A stretch of DNA of 64,000 bases. Origin: Dinoroseobacter sp965279125 (GTDB lineage Bacteria > Pseudomonadota > Alphaproteobacteria > Rhodobacterales > Rhodobacteraceae). The translations under genes and the position numbers were made by a program. Below the pieces are notes generated by a model. That model saw only the letters and a list, made by a program, of their open reading frames with translations, had not been told where the DNA came from and made no database searches. The DNA lies in assembly GCA_965279125.1 (NCBI GenBank), contig CBDIHL010000031.1, forward strand, positions 1 through 64,000, in the 5' to 3' direction. This document shows, one piece after another, positions 8,900 to 18,597 of the stretch (the stretch's first letter is position 1; each line of letters opens with the position of its first letter).

Positions 8900-11773
8900 T
8901 CACACACCCTCCTTCGCAGGCGTGCCCGAGGGCGGGTCATCGCGGGACGGATCGATATCCATCGGATACTCGGTGTCGGGCATGTTGGCGCGTTTGGCCA
9001 GACGCGAGAAGCTTTCCAGCGACAACATCACCGCGCCGACAACCGACAGGAACACGCCCACATCGAAGAGGGCCGCCGTCGCCAGCTCAAACTTGTCAAA
9101 GGGCGGGATGCGCACGTAAGTGAAATCCGAGGTCAGGAAAGGCTTGTCCACGAACCACGACCCGATCCCGGTCAGACCGGCGATCAGAACCCCCGCACCG
9201 ATGACCCCGTGATAGGGATAGCGCAACCGGGCCAAGGCCCAGGCAAATCCGCTGGCCATATATTGCATCACAACAGCAATGGACACGATCAGCCCGGCGA
9301 TGAAGCCGCCGCCGGGCTCGTTATGGCCCGACAGGAAGATGTAGAAGCCGACCATGATCGCGACGGGCATCATGCCCCGGGTCAAGACCACCATCATCAT
9401 CGGGTGCATATTGCCTGCGCGGGGCAGGTCGGAGGTGCGGCCCAGCAAACGAGCGCGCACCGGGCTGTCGAGCAGGGTCTCGGTCAGCGCATAGATCAAC
9501 AGGGCGGCAATGCTCAGGACAATGATCTCGCCAAAGGTGTCAAAGCCGCGGAAATCGACGAGGATCACATTGACCACATTGGTCCCGCCGCCGCCTTTGT
9601 AGGAATTGGCCAGATGAAACTCCGAGATCGGCGTGCCGACGGCCTCGCGTAGCAGGTAGTGATAGGACAGCGCAAAGGTCGCAATCCCCCCGGCAATCGC
9701 GATGCCCGCATCGCGCACCCGGCGCAGCACCGAGCTTTCAATGGGGGTGTGCTTGGGCAGGAAGTTCAGCGCCAGCAGCAACAAGATGATCGTGACCACC
9801 TCGACGGTGAACTGGGTCATCGCCAGATCAGGTGCGCTGAAAAACACGAACCCGATGGACACCATCAGACCGACAATCCCGATCAGGATCAGCGACAAGA
9901 AGCGGTTGCGGTGCATGAAGACCATACCAGCAGTGGCCGCCACCAACATGAGCCACCCGGCAATCAGCACCGGACCGGCGGGGGCGGATTTGAAGGCGGG
10001 TGCGCTGAGGGTGCCCGTGGTCCAGGCATAAAAGCCGGCGCCTACGATGGTGACGGTGCCGATGGCGGCATAGCGGGTGAACGCGCCGTTATGCAGCGGC
10101 AGGATCAACAAGCGGGCAAGGCGGGCCGCGGCCTCTACGATTGCCTCGAAAATGACCTTGGCTTCCGGGCGCGGCGTGATCTCCCACAGACGCGAGAGGG
10201 GTTTGAACAGCGCCAACACCACCAGACCACCGACAACCGCGATGATCGACATGTAAAGCGCAGGCACCAGCCCGTGCCAGATTTTCAGATGCGCTGATGG
10301 CATTTCAGCCGCGCTTCCAAGCACCGCCGATGTCACCAGCTTGACGAAAGGCTCGGCCAGAAAGGGGGCTATACCGATCAGCACGACCGGGATCATCAAC
10401 AGCGCAGGCGGCAACCACAGACCCGCACCGGGATCATGGGGCTTGGCGGGATAGTCGTCGCGGACCGGGCCGAAAAAGACGTGGCTGATCAGGCGGAAGC
10501 AATAGGCCGCCGAGAAGAGCGAGCCGAACGTCGCGAGCGCGGGCACCAGCCAGGGCGTGTTGAACAGGACGGTGTGATTGGCCTCCTCCAGCATCATTTC
10601 CTTGGACAAAAAGCCGTTCAGCAGCGGAATGCCCGCCATCGACAGGGCCGCAAGCGTGACGATCACGAAGGTCACCGGCATCAGCACGCGCAGCCCGCCC
10701 AAGCGGCGTATATCTCGGGTATGCGCCTCGTGATCGATGATGCCTGCGGACATGAACAGGGCCGCCTTGAAGGTCGCGTGGTTGAGGATGTGGAACACCG
10801 CCGCCATCGCGCCAAAAGCCGTGCCTGTGCCCAAAAGCATGGTGATCAACCCCAAATGACTGACGGTCGAGAAGGCCAAAAGCGCTTTCAGGTCATGCTT
10901 GAACAGCGCAATCACCGCCCCCAGCACCATGGTGATCAGGCCCGCTGAGGTGACGATGACGAACCACTCCGTCGTGCCCGACAGCACAGGCCACATCCGC
11001 GCCATCAGGAAGATACCCGCCTTCACCATGGTGGCCGAGTGCAGATAGGCCGACACGGGCGTGGGGGCCGCCATGGCGTGGGGCAGCCAGAAGTGGAACG
11101 GGAATTGAGCGGATTTGGTAAAGCAGCCCAGCAGGATCAGGATCAAGGCGGGCACATAGAGGGGGTCTGCCTGGATCAACTCGCGGTTTTGCAGAATGAC
11201 GCTCAGGTCATAGCTGCCCACGATCTGGCCCAAGATCAGCATCCCACCGATCATCGCAAGCCCGCCCATGCCCGTGACCGTCAAGGCCATGCGCGCGCCT
11301 TGGCGTCCCTCGGGCAGATGTTTCCAGTAGCCGATCAGCAGGAAGGACGACAGCGATGTCAGCTCCCAGAAGATCAACAAGAGCAGGATGTTATCGCTGA
11401 GCACGATCCCGACCATCGCGCCTTGGAAGAGCAGCAGATAGGTGAAGAACTCGCCCATATGGTCTTTGCGGCTGAGATAGTGGCGCGCATAGGCGATGAT
11501 CAAAAGGCCAATGCCAAGGATCAGAAGTGCGAAGAAAAAGCCCAACCCATCCAGCATAAGCGTGAAGTTAAGCCCCAGTGTCGGGATCCAGTCGACCCGC
11601 GCGGTGACGACCTCGCCCGCAATCACCGCCGGCAGGTTCGTCAGAAGGCCAATGAAAGCCGCAAGCGTCACGGTGAAGGTCACGCCTGCCGTGGCCGAGC
11701 GACCCGCCGCGTTCATCAAGCCGGGCAACAGCGCGCCAAAGAAGGGCAAAGCGAGGATAAAGAACAGGGACAC
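8900..11773 (-). CDS. mrpAB: Fused Mrp-type Na+/H+ antiporter subunits A and B
   Basis: 957 residues. About residues 1-780 correspond to MrpA, a NuoL-like subunit with many membrane helices (for example LLIFWELTSLSSFLLIGYW and TKSAQFPFHFWLPHAMAAPT with the channel Lys). The C-terminal 150 or so match MrpB (MMMVVLTRGMMPVAIMVGFY, GGGFIAGLIVSIAVVMQYMA). This A-B fusion is the usual form in alphaproteobacteria, as in rhizobial PhaAB. The complex exports Na+ (or K+) in exchange for protons and supports growth at high pH or salt, which suits a marine lifestyle. First gene of the operon mrpAB-C-D-E-F-G. Confidence 0.93.
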   Translation of the reverse strand: MSLFFILALPFFGALLPGLMNAAGRSATAGVTFTVTLAAFIGLLTNLPAVIAGEVVTARVDWIPTLGLNFTLMLDGLGFFFALLILGIGLLIIAYARHYLSRKDHMGEFFTYLLLFQGAMVGIVLSDNILLLLIFWELTSLSSFLLIGYWKHLPEGRQGARMALTVTGMGGLAMIGGMLILGQIVGSYDLSVILQNRELIQADPLYVPALILILLGCFTKSAQFPFHFWLPHAMAAPTPVSAYLHSATMVKAGIFLMARMWPVLSGTTEWFVIVTSAGLITMVLGAVIALFKHDLKALLAFSTVSHLGLITMLLGTGTAFGAMAAVFHILNHATFKAALFMSAGIIDHEAHTRDIRRLGGLRVLMPVTFVIVTLAALSMAGIPLLNGFLSKEMMLEEANHTVLFNTPWLVPALATFGSLFSAAYCFRLISHVFFGPVRDDYPAKPHDPGAGLWLPPALLMIPVVLIGIAPFLAEPFVKLVTSAVLGSAAEMPSAHLKIWHGLVPALYMSIIAVVGGLVVLALFKPLSRLWEITPRPEAKVIFEAIVEAAARLARLLILPLHNGAFTRYAAIGTVTIVGAGFYAWTTGTLSAPAFKSAPAGPVLIAGWLMLVAATAGMVFMHRNRFLSLILIGIVGLMVSIGFVFFSAPDLAMTQFTVEVVTIILLLLALNFLPKHTPIESSVLRRVRDAGIAIAGGIATFALSYHYLLREAVGTPISEFHLANSYKGGGGTNVVNVILVDFRGFDTFGEIIVLSIAALLIYALTETLLDSPVRARLLGRTSDLPRAGNMHPMMMVVLTRGMMPVAIMVGFYIFLSGHNEPGGGFIAGLIVSIAVVMQYMASGFAWALARLRYPYHGVIGAGVLIAGLTGIGSWFVDKPFLTSDFTYVRIPPFDKFELATAALFDVGVFLSVVGAVMLSLESFSRLAKRANMPDTEYPMDIDPSRDDPPSGTPAKEGV

Positions 11774-11992
11774 GAGACCTCCGGGGCTGACGGCTCAGAT
11801 CATATGCGCAGACAGGCTCGCGATTTGCAAAAGGACAAAATGGTGCAGGCAGACGCGCCTATGGGTGTCGAAATTCATTACTACAAATTAGTTGTTGCAA
11901 TTTAGCGGCCCGTCCATAGGGTGATGGGGCGAGGCGTCGATCAGAGCGCCACCGCGCTTCGGGGGAGGCACCAGATCCATGAGAACCACAGC
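11774..11992. promoter_or_regulatory. Divergent intergenic region between the Mrp and pentose operons
   Basis: A 219-bp gap between two divergent operons, so it must hold both promoters. The centre (about 11870-11905) is unusually AT-rich for this window. It contains ACAAATTAGTTGT with inverted ends ACAA/TTGT at 11883-11895, a possible operator half-site pair. No convincing sigma70 box pair was identified. No gene was seen here. Confidence 0.45.
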
Positions 11993-13441
11993 ATGAAGGC
12001 GCGCCATCGTCTCAAAATAGGCTATGTCGGTGTGTCGATCACGCCTTACTTTGCCGAGAAATATCAAGTTCGCGAGATCGCGGTCGCCGGATTGCGCGGC
12101 TATGCCGACGAGATGGGCTTTGATCTGGTCGCGATCGAGCGCCCCATCCACTCCAAGGCGCAAGCCGAAGAAGCCGCGCGCGAAATCAAGGCGGCTGGCG
12201 TCGATTTTCTGCTGATCCATAACGCGGCCTGCTCGATGGGCGAGCAGCTCTATCCCTTTATCGACGCCGCGCCAAAGCTGGGCCTGTGGTCGGTGCCCGA
12301 CCCGCATCAGGACGGCCAGGTGCAGCTGCATTCGCTGGTGTCGATGAGCCACTATGCCAGCCTGATCAAAAGCTATTTCAAGGGCCGCGATATTCCGTTC
12401 AAGTGGTTCTACGGCACCGCTGGCACACAACGATTCCGCGACCGCTTTACCCTGACCGTCAGCGCGCTGCGGGCCGAGAAAAACCTGCGCTCCGCCCGGA
12501 TTGGCTGGATTGGCGGTGTGTCCCCAGGATTTGTCGGCATGTTGCCGGACGAGGCGGGGATACGGTCAAACCTTGGGCTGACGATTGAAGCGCTTGATCT
12601 CGCCGACGTGGTCAAACGCGCCGAGGCGATGGATGCAGGTCGCGTCCAGCGCGCATCCGACGAGATCAAAGGCGTCGCCCGCGAAGTGGCGCTGTCTGAT
12701 CCCTCGTCGTTCGAGCGCGTCACCCGCTTCTACCTCGCCCTTCTCGACACGTCCGAGGAGATGCAGTTCGACGGTATGGCCGTCCAATGCTGGTCCACGA
12801 TCCAGGCGCTTTACAACATCGCGCCCTGCATGGCCTATAGCTGGCTGGGCAGCGATCATAACTTCCCCGTCTCCTGCGAAGGCGACGTTCTGGGCGCGGT
12901 CAGCATGTATATGTTGAACCTTTTGTCGGGGCGCGAAGGCTCGTCGACGCTGCTGGATCTCGCCTCGCTCGATCCCGACCGCCAAGCCATGCAGATGTGG
13001 CATTGCGGCGTGACCCCGCGCCATTTCGCCAATGACGACGGCATCGCATGGGTCGATCACGTCACGCTAGGGCGCAATGGTACAGACGGGCCATATGGTG
13101 CGTCCGGCGATCAGGTCTTCGCACCGCAGCCTGTCACGATCAGCTATATCAACGAGCATGCGGACCAGCTCTTGGTGCTCGGCTCGGAAATCGTCGATCA
13201 CCCGTCCAAGGGCTATGACGGCACGCGCGGGTGGGTGTCTAACCTGAAGATGAATGGCGAGAAGATCGACATCTGGGACCTGATCAACACGCTGACCGTC
13301 AAGGGCGTGCAGCACCATTTTGCCATGGGGCAGGGCGATCTGACGGGCGAGCTGATGGAGCTTGCCGCCTGGACCCGCATGCGCCTGCTGCAACCCATTC
13401 CATACGCCGACTACGCCCAAATCGACGGCGTGAACGTGTGA
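11993..13441 (+). CDS. L-fucose/L-arabinose isomerase-family protein
   Basis: 482 residues from the ATG at 11993; the open frame begins earlier, but the homologous fold starts at MKARHRLKIGYVGVS. The length and order of domains fit the FucI/AraA superfamily of metal-dependent aldose-ketose isomerases. The central block DGMAVQCWSTIQALYNIAPC followed by PVSCEGDVLGA carries the conserved Glu that binds Mn2+ in this superfamily. It heads an operon with an arabinofuranosidase, ABC importer, ketose 3-epimerase, DHA-kinase-like genes and an aldolase. That context makes an aldopentose (L-arabinose to L-ribulose) the likeliest substrate, but this is inference. Confidence 0.75.
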   Translation: MKARHRLKIGYVGVSITPYFAEKYQVREIAVAGLRGYADEMGFDLVAIERPIHSKAQAEEAAREIKAAGVDFLLIHNAACSMGEQLYPFIDAAPKLGLWSVPDPHQDGQVQLHSLVSMSHYASLIKSYFKGRDIPFKWFYGTAGTQRFRDRFTLTVSALRAEKNLRSARIGWIGGVSPGFVGMLPDEAGIRSNLGLTIEALDLADVVKRAEAMDAGRVQRASDEIKGVAREVALSDPSSFERVTRFYLALLDTSEEMQFDGMAVQCWSTIQALYNIAPCMAYSWLGSDHNFPVSCEGDVLGAVSMYMLNLLSGREGSSTLLDLASLDPDRQAMQMWHCGVTPRHFANDDGIAWVDHVTLGRNGTDGPYGASGDQVFAPQPVTISYINEHADQLLVLGSEIVDHPSKGYDGTRGWVSNLKMNGEKIDIWDLINTLTVKGVQHHFAMGQGDLTGELMELAAWTRMRLLQPIPYADYAQIDGVNV

Positions 13442-13479
13442 CTTAAGACGACAGATTGTTAACCTGGGAGGACGACAAA

Positions 13480-14754
13480 GTGATCACATTCAAACGAACG
13501 GCCCAAGCGATGCTGCTATCCGCAGCCAGCACGCTGGGCGTGCAAGCGGCATCAGCCCAAGACTTGCCCGGCTTTGACAGCTGGGAACAGGTGGTCGAGC
13601 AAGCCCGTGGCCAAACGGTGTTTTGGTACATGTGGGGCGGATCGGACGCGATCAACGGCTTCGTAGATACGTTCTATGGCGAGCCCCTGATGGAAGAGTA
13701 CGGCATCACGCTGGAGCGCGTGCCGGTGGCCGACACGGTCGATGTGGTCAACCAAGTGATCTCGGAAAAAGAGGCCGGGGCCGATGGCGACGCGGGCTCC
13801 GTCGATATGATCTGGATCAACGGCGAGAACTTCGCGACCTTGCAGCAGGCGGACCTGCTCTACGGGCCGTGGGCGGAAAGCATTCCGAACTCGGCACTGG
13901 TGGATTGGACGAACCCGGCGATCAACCTCGATTTCGGCAAGCCTGTCGAGGGCATGGAAAGCCCGTGGTCGAGCGCGCAATTTCACTTCATGTATGACAG
14001 CGCGCGTCAGGACGAGGACGCGTTGCCACGCTCCTACGCCGATCTGGCGACATGGATCGAGAACAACCCCGGCCAGTTCACCTATGTGGCCCCCGGACCC
14101 GGCGCGTTCATCGGCACCCGCTTCGTCAAGCAGCTGATGTTCGAGCTGAGCGGTGATCACAGCCAGTGGGTCGGTGAATTCAACGAAGAGCTTTATAACG
14201 AATGGAGCATCGCCACCTGGAAAGAGCTGATCTCGTGGGAGCCGAACCTCTGGCGTCAAGGCGAGACCTATCCAACCAGCGACGCCGACTTCAAAGGACT
14301 GTTTGCCAATGGCGAGGTGGAGTTTGCCTTTACCCAATCGCCAGCAGGGGCAGGGCCGGATATCGGTGCGGGCCTGATTGCGCCCACATCGCGGGCGTTC
14401 AGCTTCGACAACTATATGATCGGTGACTTCAACTACGTCGCGATCCCCTACAACGCGCCAAACAAGGCCGCAGCGCTTGTCACTGCGAACTTGATCCTGC
14501 GCCCCGATCGTCAAGCCGCCCAAGTGCAGCCTGCAAACGGCTTTTGCTGTGGCTGGGCGATTGACGTGGCGCGTGTGACCGATGCCGACCAGATCGCGGC
14601 CATCGAGACGGCGATGCAGAACCTCGGGGATGCCGCCGCAGACCCGGCGCGTCTGGCAGCAGCGCTCGTGGCGGATGTCGCGGCCGAGTATCAGTCGCGC
14701 ATCGAGGCCGATTGGCAGAAATACGTGCTGCGTGGCGAGGCGCTGCCTGAATAG
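13480..14754 (+). CDS. ABC transporter extracellular solute-binding protein (YnjB-like)
   Basis: 424 residues from a GTG at 13480, preceded by GGGAGG at 13465-13470; an upstream TTG at 13456 lies over that ribosome site and is rejected. A Sec signal peptide ends near AASAQ-DLPGF. The mature part resembles E. coli YnjB-type binding proteins (GQTVFWYMWGGSDAINGFVD), which go with a YnjC/YnjD-type importer. It is followed by two permeases and an ATPase in the same operon. The substrate is probably a pentose or an arabinose-containing oligosaccharide, by context. Confidence 0.85.
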   Translation: MITFKRTAQAMLLSAASTLGVQAASAQDLPGFDSWEQVVEQARGQTVFWYMWGGSDAINGFVDTFYGEPLMEEYGITLERVPVADTVDVVNQVISEKEAGADGDAGSVDMIWINGENFATLQQADLLYGPWAESIPNSALVDWTNPAINLDFGKPVEGMESPWSSAQFHFMYDSARQDEDALPRSYADLATWIENNPGQFTYVAPGPGAFIGTRFVKQLMFELSGDHSQWVGEFNEELYNEWSIATWKELISWEPNLWRQGETYPTSDADFKGLFANGEVEFAFTQSPAGAGPDIGAGLIAPTSRAFSFDNYMIGDFNYVAIPYNAPNKAAALVTANLILRPDRQAAQVQPANGFCCGWAIDVARVTDADQIAAIETAMQNLGDAAADPARLAAALVADVAAEYQSRIEADWQKYVLRGEALPE

Positions 14755-14774
14755 GCGCACCCCCGCAAGCACAA

Positions 14775-14808
14775 GGGCGGGGCGCGCATTCTCCCGCGCG
14801 CCCCGTCC
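14775..14808 (+). terminator. Stem-loop after the binding-protein gene
   Basis: A 13-bp stem GGGCGGGGCGCGC / GCGCGCCCCGTCC (one G-T wobble) closes an 8-nt loop. It lies in the only sizeable gap of the operon, between the binding protein and first permease, and has no T-run. Such structures usually stabilise the upstream mRNA or attenuate, giving more binding protein than permease. Confidence 0.7.
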
Positions 14809-14851
14809 AAATACGCCAAATCCCTGACACCCCTGACGTGAGAGTGACCCG

Positions 14852-15727
14852 ATGAAGTGGGACCGCATTCGAATACCGCTGATGCTGGCACCGACCATGC
14901 TGATCATCACGGTGCTGTTCTTCGGCTCGCTCGCCTACGGGTTCCTGCAAAGCCTCGGGTACAATGCCAGCATCGGGGCGACGAACCTCAGCTTTGATGC
15001 CTACCGCTCGGTCCTGTTTTCCGACGAGCTGTCGGGTCGCTTCTGGTCTGGTCTGTGGCTGAGCTTATGGGTTGCGTTTGCCTCCACCTTCATTTCCGCC
15101 GTGATCGCGATTGCAGTGGCCTTACTGCTGCGCCGCACCTTCATCGGCAAAAAACTCGCCGTCTTCTTCTTTCAGCTGAACCTGCCGATCCCGCATCTGG
15201 TGATCGCGGTGGGCATGTTGATGCTGTTCAGCCAAAGCGGGCTCGTGTCACGGATGCTGGGCGAGCTGGGCCTCGTGACCTCTCCGCGCGACTTTCCGGC
15301 CCTGACCAAAGACCCCTACGGCATCGGCATCATCCTCGCTTATATCTGGAAAGAGGTCGCGTTTTTCGGCATTATCGTGCTGGCGATCCTGCAATCGCTG
15401 GGCGAGGATTACGAGGCCGTCGCCCAAAGCCTTGGCGCCAATCGCTGGCAGCGCTTTCGCACCGTGACCTTGCCGCTGATTATGCCGGGTCTCATGTCCG
15501 CCTCCATCATCGTGTTCGCCTTCACCTTCGGCACTTACGAGGTGCCGCGCATCCTTGGCGTCGGGCATCCGAAGATGCTGCCGGTGATGGCGCTCGACTT
15601 CTTTCTCAACCCCGATCTGAACGCACGCGCCGAAGGCATGGCGCTGAGCATGATTATCGCGGCAATCGTCTTCGCGCTGGTGTTTGTCTATATGTACATC
15701 ACCGCGCGCACCGTGCGGAAGGACTAG
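14852..15727 (+). CDS. ABC transporter permease 1 of the pentose operon
   Basis: 291 residues with six predicted membrane helices. The binding-protein-dependent transport (EAA) loop appears as EDYEAVAQSLGANRWQRFRT. This is the first of two permeases; the second overlaps closely downstream (4 bp gap). Together they form the membrane channel for the binding protein encoded upstream and the ATPase at 18594. Confidence 0.9.
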   Translation: MKWDRIRIPLMLAPTMLIITVLFFGSLAYGFLQSLGYNASIGATNLSFDAYRSVLFSDELSGRFWSGLWLSLWVAFASTFISAVIAIAVALLLRRTFIGKKLAVFFFQLNLPIPHLVIAVGMLMLFSQSGLVSRMLGELGLVTSPRDFPALTKDPYGIGIILAYIWKEVAFFGIIVLAILQSLGEDYEAVAQSLGANRWQRFRTVTLPLIMPGLMSASIIVFAFTFGTYEVPRILGVGHPKMLPVMALDFFLNPDLNARAEGMALSMIIAAIVFALVFVYMYITARTVRKD

Positions 15728-15731
15728 CCCG

Positions 15732-16619
15732 ATGAGACGCGTTTTCTTCTACGTCGCCATCATCTTCATCAGCCTGATGTTCGTGGCCCCGGTCATTGCC
15801 TTCATGATCAACGCCTTCGCGTTTCGCTGGTTCTACCCGCAACTGGTCCCAAATGAGTGGAGCCTGCAAGCCTGGGAGCGCCTCAAGCTGATCCCGGAGG
15901 CGGGCGAGCGCAGTTTCATGGGCTTTGTCGATCTGTGGGCCTCGGTCCCCGATGTGATCTCGGCCCTGTGGCTGAGCCTTGCCATCGGCGCGGTTGTCAC
16001 CGGCATGTCCGTCATCATCGGCTTGCCTGCCGCGCGCGCGCTGGGGCTTTACAAGTTTCGCGGCAAGAAGGTGGTCGAGTTCATGATTATCACCCCCACC
16101 ATCGTGCCGCCCATCGCCTTCAGCCTTGGCCTGAACATCAACTTCATCCGCTGGGATCTGGCACTGCAGGATATGGGCATTCCGCTGGATCTGGCAGGCA
16201 GCGTGATCGGCGTGTCCATCGTGCATCTGGTGCCGGTGATGCCTTACGTGGTGCTGACCCTCAGCGGGGTGTTTGCCAACTATAACCCGGATTTCGAGGC
16301 GCAAGCCCGCAGCCTTGGTGCGCGCCCGTGGCGGATCTTCTGGGACGTGACCTTGCCCGCGATCCTGCCGGGGCTGTTCGTAGCCGCCCTGTTTGCCTTC
16401 CTCGTGTCGTGGAGCCAGTATTTGCTGACCTTCCTCATCGGCCAGGGCCGGGTCGTGACCTTGCCGATGCTGCTGTTCTCCGCCGCAGGCACCGGCAACA
16501 ACGCCATGATCGCGGCCCTGTCGCTGGTCTTCATCGCACCTGCGATCCTGATCCTGCTCGTGACCTCCCGGTTCCTGTCGGGCGAGTCGAGTGCTGTCGG
16601 TGGGTTTGGCCGCGTATGA
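15732..16619 (+). CDS. ABC transporter permease 2 of the pentose operon
   Basis: 295 residues from the ATG at 15732; an earlier in-frame ATG lies inside the preceding permease. Six membrane helices and the EAA loop FEAQARSLGARPWRIFWDVT are visible. It pairs with the permease immediately upstream. The next gene, the arabinofuranosidase, starts 37 bp downstream. Confidence 0.9.
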   Translation: MRRVFFYVAIIFISLMFVAPVIAFMINAFAFRWFYPQLVPNEWSLQAWERLKLIPEAGERSFMGFVDLWASVPDVISALWLSLAIGAVVTGMSVIIGLPAARALGLYKFRGKKVVEFMIITPTIVPPIAFSLGLNINFIRWDLALQDMGIPLDLAGSVIGVSIVHLVPVMPYVVLTLSGVFANYNPDFEAQARSLGARPWRIFWDVTLPAILPGLFVAALFAFLVSWSQYLLTFLIGQGRVVTLPMLLFSAAGTGNNAMIAALSLVFIAPAILILLVTSRFLSGESSAVGGFGRV

Positions 16620-16656
16620 CCCTGATCCCCAATTCGACGAAAGGCAGTTTGCGCCC

Positions 16657-18597
16657 ATGAGTATCCATACCGCCTCCATCACGCTGGACCTCGCGACCAA
16701 TCTGGGCGCTGTGCATGACCATCTTTATGGCGCGAACCTCGAACATATCGGGCGTTGCGTTTACGAGGGTCACTGGTCCGAGATGCTGCGCAACCGCAAG
16801 TTTCTGGGCCATGACAAGATGTATGTGGGCCTCAGCGAAGGGCTAAGCCACCAGAACCCCAGCTACGGGATCATCAAGCCTTGGACGGCGCTCGCTCCCG
16901 ACTATCACAAGGTGCTGTTTGTGCATGACAACAGTGATTTTTACACCGGAACCCAATCGCAACGCATCACGATCCGGCAAGCCGATGGGGCGCTGCACGG
17001 GGTCCAGCAGGGCGATCTGACGGTTGAGGCGGGCAAGACCTATGATCTGCGCGTCGTGCTGAAAGGGCAGGGGCAAGCGGTCACTGTGAAGCTTGGCGAC
17101 CAAAGCTGGGTGATCCCCGAGGTGAGGGCCGATTGGCAAACTTATGAGACATCGCTGACGGTGGATGCCGCCAGCACCGACGCCGTCTTCTCCATCGCCC
17201 ACGCCCATCAAGGCCATCTGTGGATCGGCTGCACGTCGGTCATGCCCGCAGGCACCTCCGACGGCCACCGCCCCGATGTGATCGACGCGCTCAAAGACTG
17301 GGGCCCGACCTTCCTGCGCTGGCCCGGCGGTAACTTCGCCTCTGCCTATCATTGGGAAGCCGGGATCGGGCCGCGCGACACCCGCAAAGGCTATTTGGAT
17401 CCGGCTTGGGACACGTGGGAGCCGCATGATGTCGGCACGGACGAGTTTATGGACCTGTGCCGTCATGTGGGATCCGAGCCGATCCTGACCATCAATATGG
17501 GCAATGCCGACGCCGCCGAGGCCGCGCGCTGGGTCGAATATTGCAACGGCAGCGCCGACACGCCCATGGGCAAGCTGCGCGCCGCAAACGGGCATCCTGA
17601 ACCTTACAATGTGCGCACCTGGTTCGTGGGCAACGAGCAGTTCGGCAACTGGCAGGTCGGCACCTGTGATGCCGAAACCTATGCGCGGCGCTATGTGGCG
17701 TATGCGAATGCGATGCTTGCCGTGGACCCCACGCTTGATCTGATTGCCGTCGGCGCGCCCACGGACCTCTATGGCCATTGGAACGAGCTGGTCCTGAAAA
17801 CCGCCCCCGGCGAGATCAAGAAGCTCAGCGTCCACTACTACTCCATCCGCACCGAAAAATGGGATACGCCGCCCTCTGCTGATCAGCTTTACTGGCCCAA
17901 GGTCGCCTCGGCCCATGAGGTCTGCGAGATGCTCGACCGCACTTGGGACATCGTGCGCACCCATTCAGACCCGCCCCCGCCGATCATCTTTGACGAGTGG
18001 AATACTTACGTGAACGGCAAGCCGCCGGATTTTTTCGAAGACTACGGCATGGCGGATGCGATCTATACGGGTGCCTTGATGAATGCCTGCCTGCAACGCG
18101 CCGACTGGATCAAGATGTCGGCCAGCTTCAATCTGCTGAACGTGATGGGCAATCTGCGGGTGACGCCGACGCAAGTGTGGAAGACCCCCACAGCGCTGGT
18201 GCTTGAGATGTTTACCAAAAATCGCGGCGCTCATGCGGTGGGGTGTGCGGCGCAGTCCGACACGGTGGCTACGCCCGAGGCGGGCAACTTGCCTGCTTAT
18301 GACGCAATCGCCCTAGTGGATGCGGCTGCGACATTATCTGAGGATGGCGCGACGGCCTATCTGTCGGTGGTCAACCGCGATCCGACCCGCGCGGCTGAGA
18401 TCGACGTCAGCGGGATCACTCGCAATGGCACCGCGCGCATCCACCTTGTGCAAGGCGACGGGCCGCAGGCCATGAACACCGAACAGACCCCCGAGGCTGT
18501 CAAGATCGAGCAAACCGATTGGGCCGAAAACACCCCCCTAACCCTCCCGCCGCACTGCGTCGCCGTCATCGAAATCCCCTTGGAAAGCCGCCCATGA
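16657..18597 (+). CDS. Alpha-L-arabinofuranosidase (glycoside hydrolase family 51)
   Basis: 646 residues from the ATG at 16657, preceded by GAAAGG. The N-terminal YGANLEHIGRCVYEG is the family opening. The GH51 acid/base Glu is E327 in WFVGNEQFG and the nucleophile is E447 in IIFDEWNTY. A carbohydrate-binding-like beta insertion lies at about residues 95-200. No signal peptide is seen, so it acts in the cytoplasm on imported arabinosides. Embedded between permease and ATPase genes of the importer, it shows that the imported ligand is a short arabinose-containing glycoside, or that the operon handles arabinose release. Confidence 0.9.
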   Translation: MSIHTASITLDLATNLGAVHDHLYGANLEHIGRCVYEGHWSEMLRNRKFLGHDKMYVGLSEGLSHQNPSYGIIKPWTALAPDYHKVLFVHDNSDFYTGTQSQRITIRQADGALHGVQQGDLTVEAGKTYDLRVVLKGQGQAVTVKLGDQSWVIPEVRADWQTYETSLTVDAASTDAVFSIAHAHQGHLWIGCTSVMPAGTSDGHRPDVIDALKDWGPTFLRWPGGNFASAYHWEAGIGPRDTRKGYLDPAWDTWEPHDVGTDEFMDLCRHVGSEPILTINMGNADAAEAARWVEYCNGSADTPMGKLRAANGHPEPYNVRTWFVGNEQFGNWQVGTCDAETYARRYVAYANAMLAVDPTLDLIAVGAPTDLYGHWNELVLKTAPGEIKKLSVHYYSIRTEKWDTPPSADQLYWPKVASAHEVCEMLDRTWDIVRTHSDPPPPIIFDEWNTYVNGKPPDFFEDYGMADAIYTGALMNACLQRADWIKMSASFNLLNVMGNLRVTPTQVWKTPTALVLEMFTKNRGAHAVGCAAQSDTVATPEAGNLPAYDAIALVDAAATLSEDGATAYLSVVNRDPTRAAEIDVSGITRNGTARIHLVQGDGPQAMNTEQTPEAVKIEQTDWAENTPLTLPPHCVAVIEIPLESRP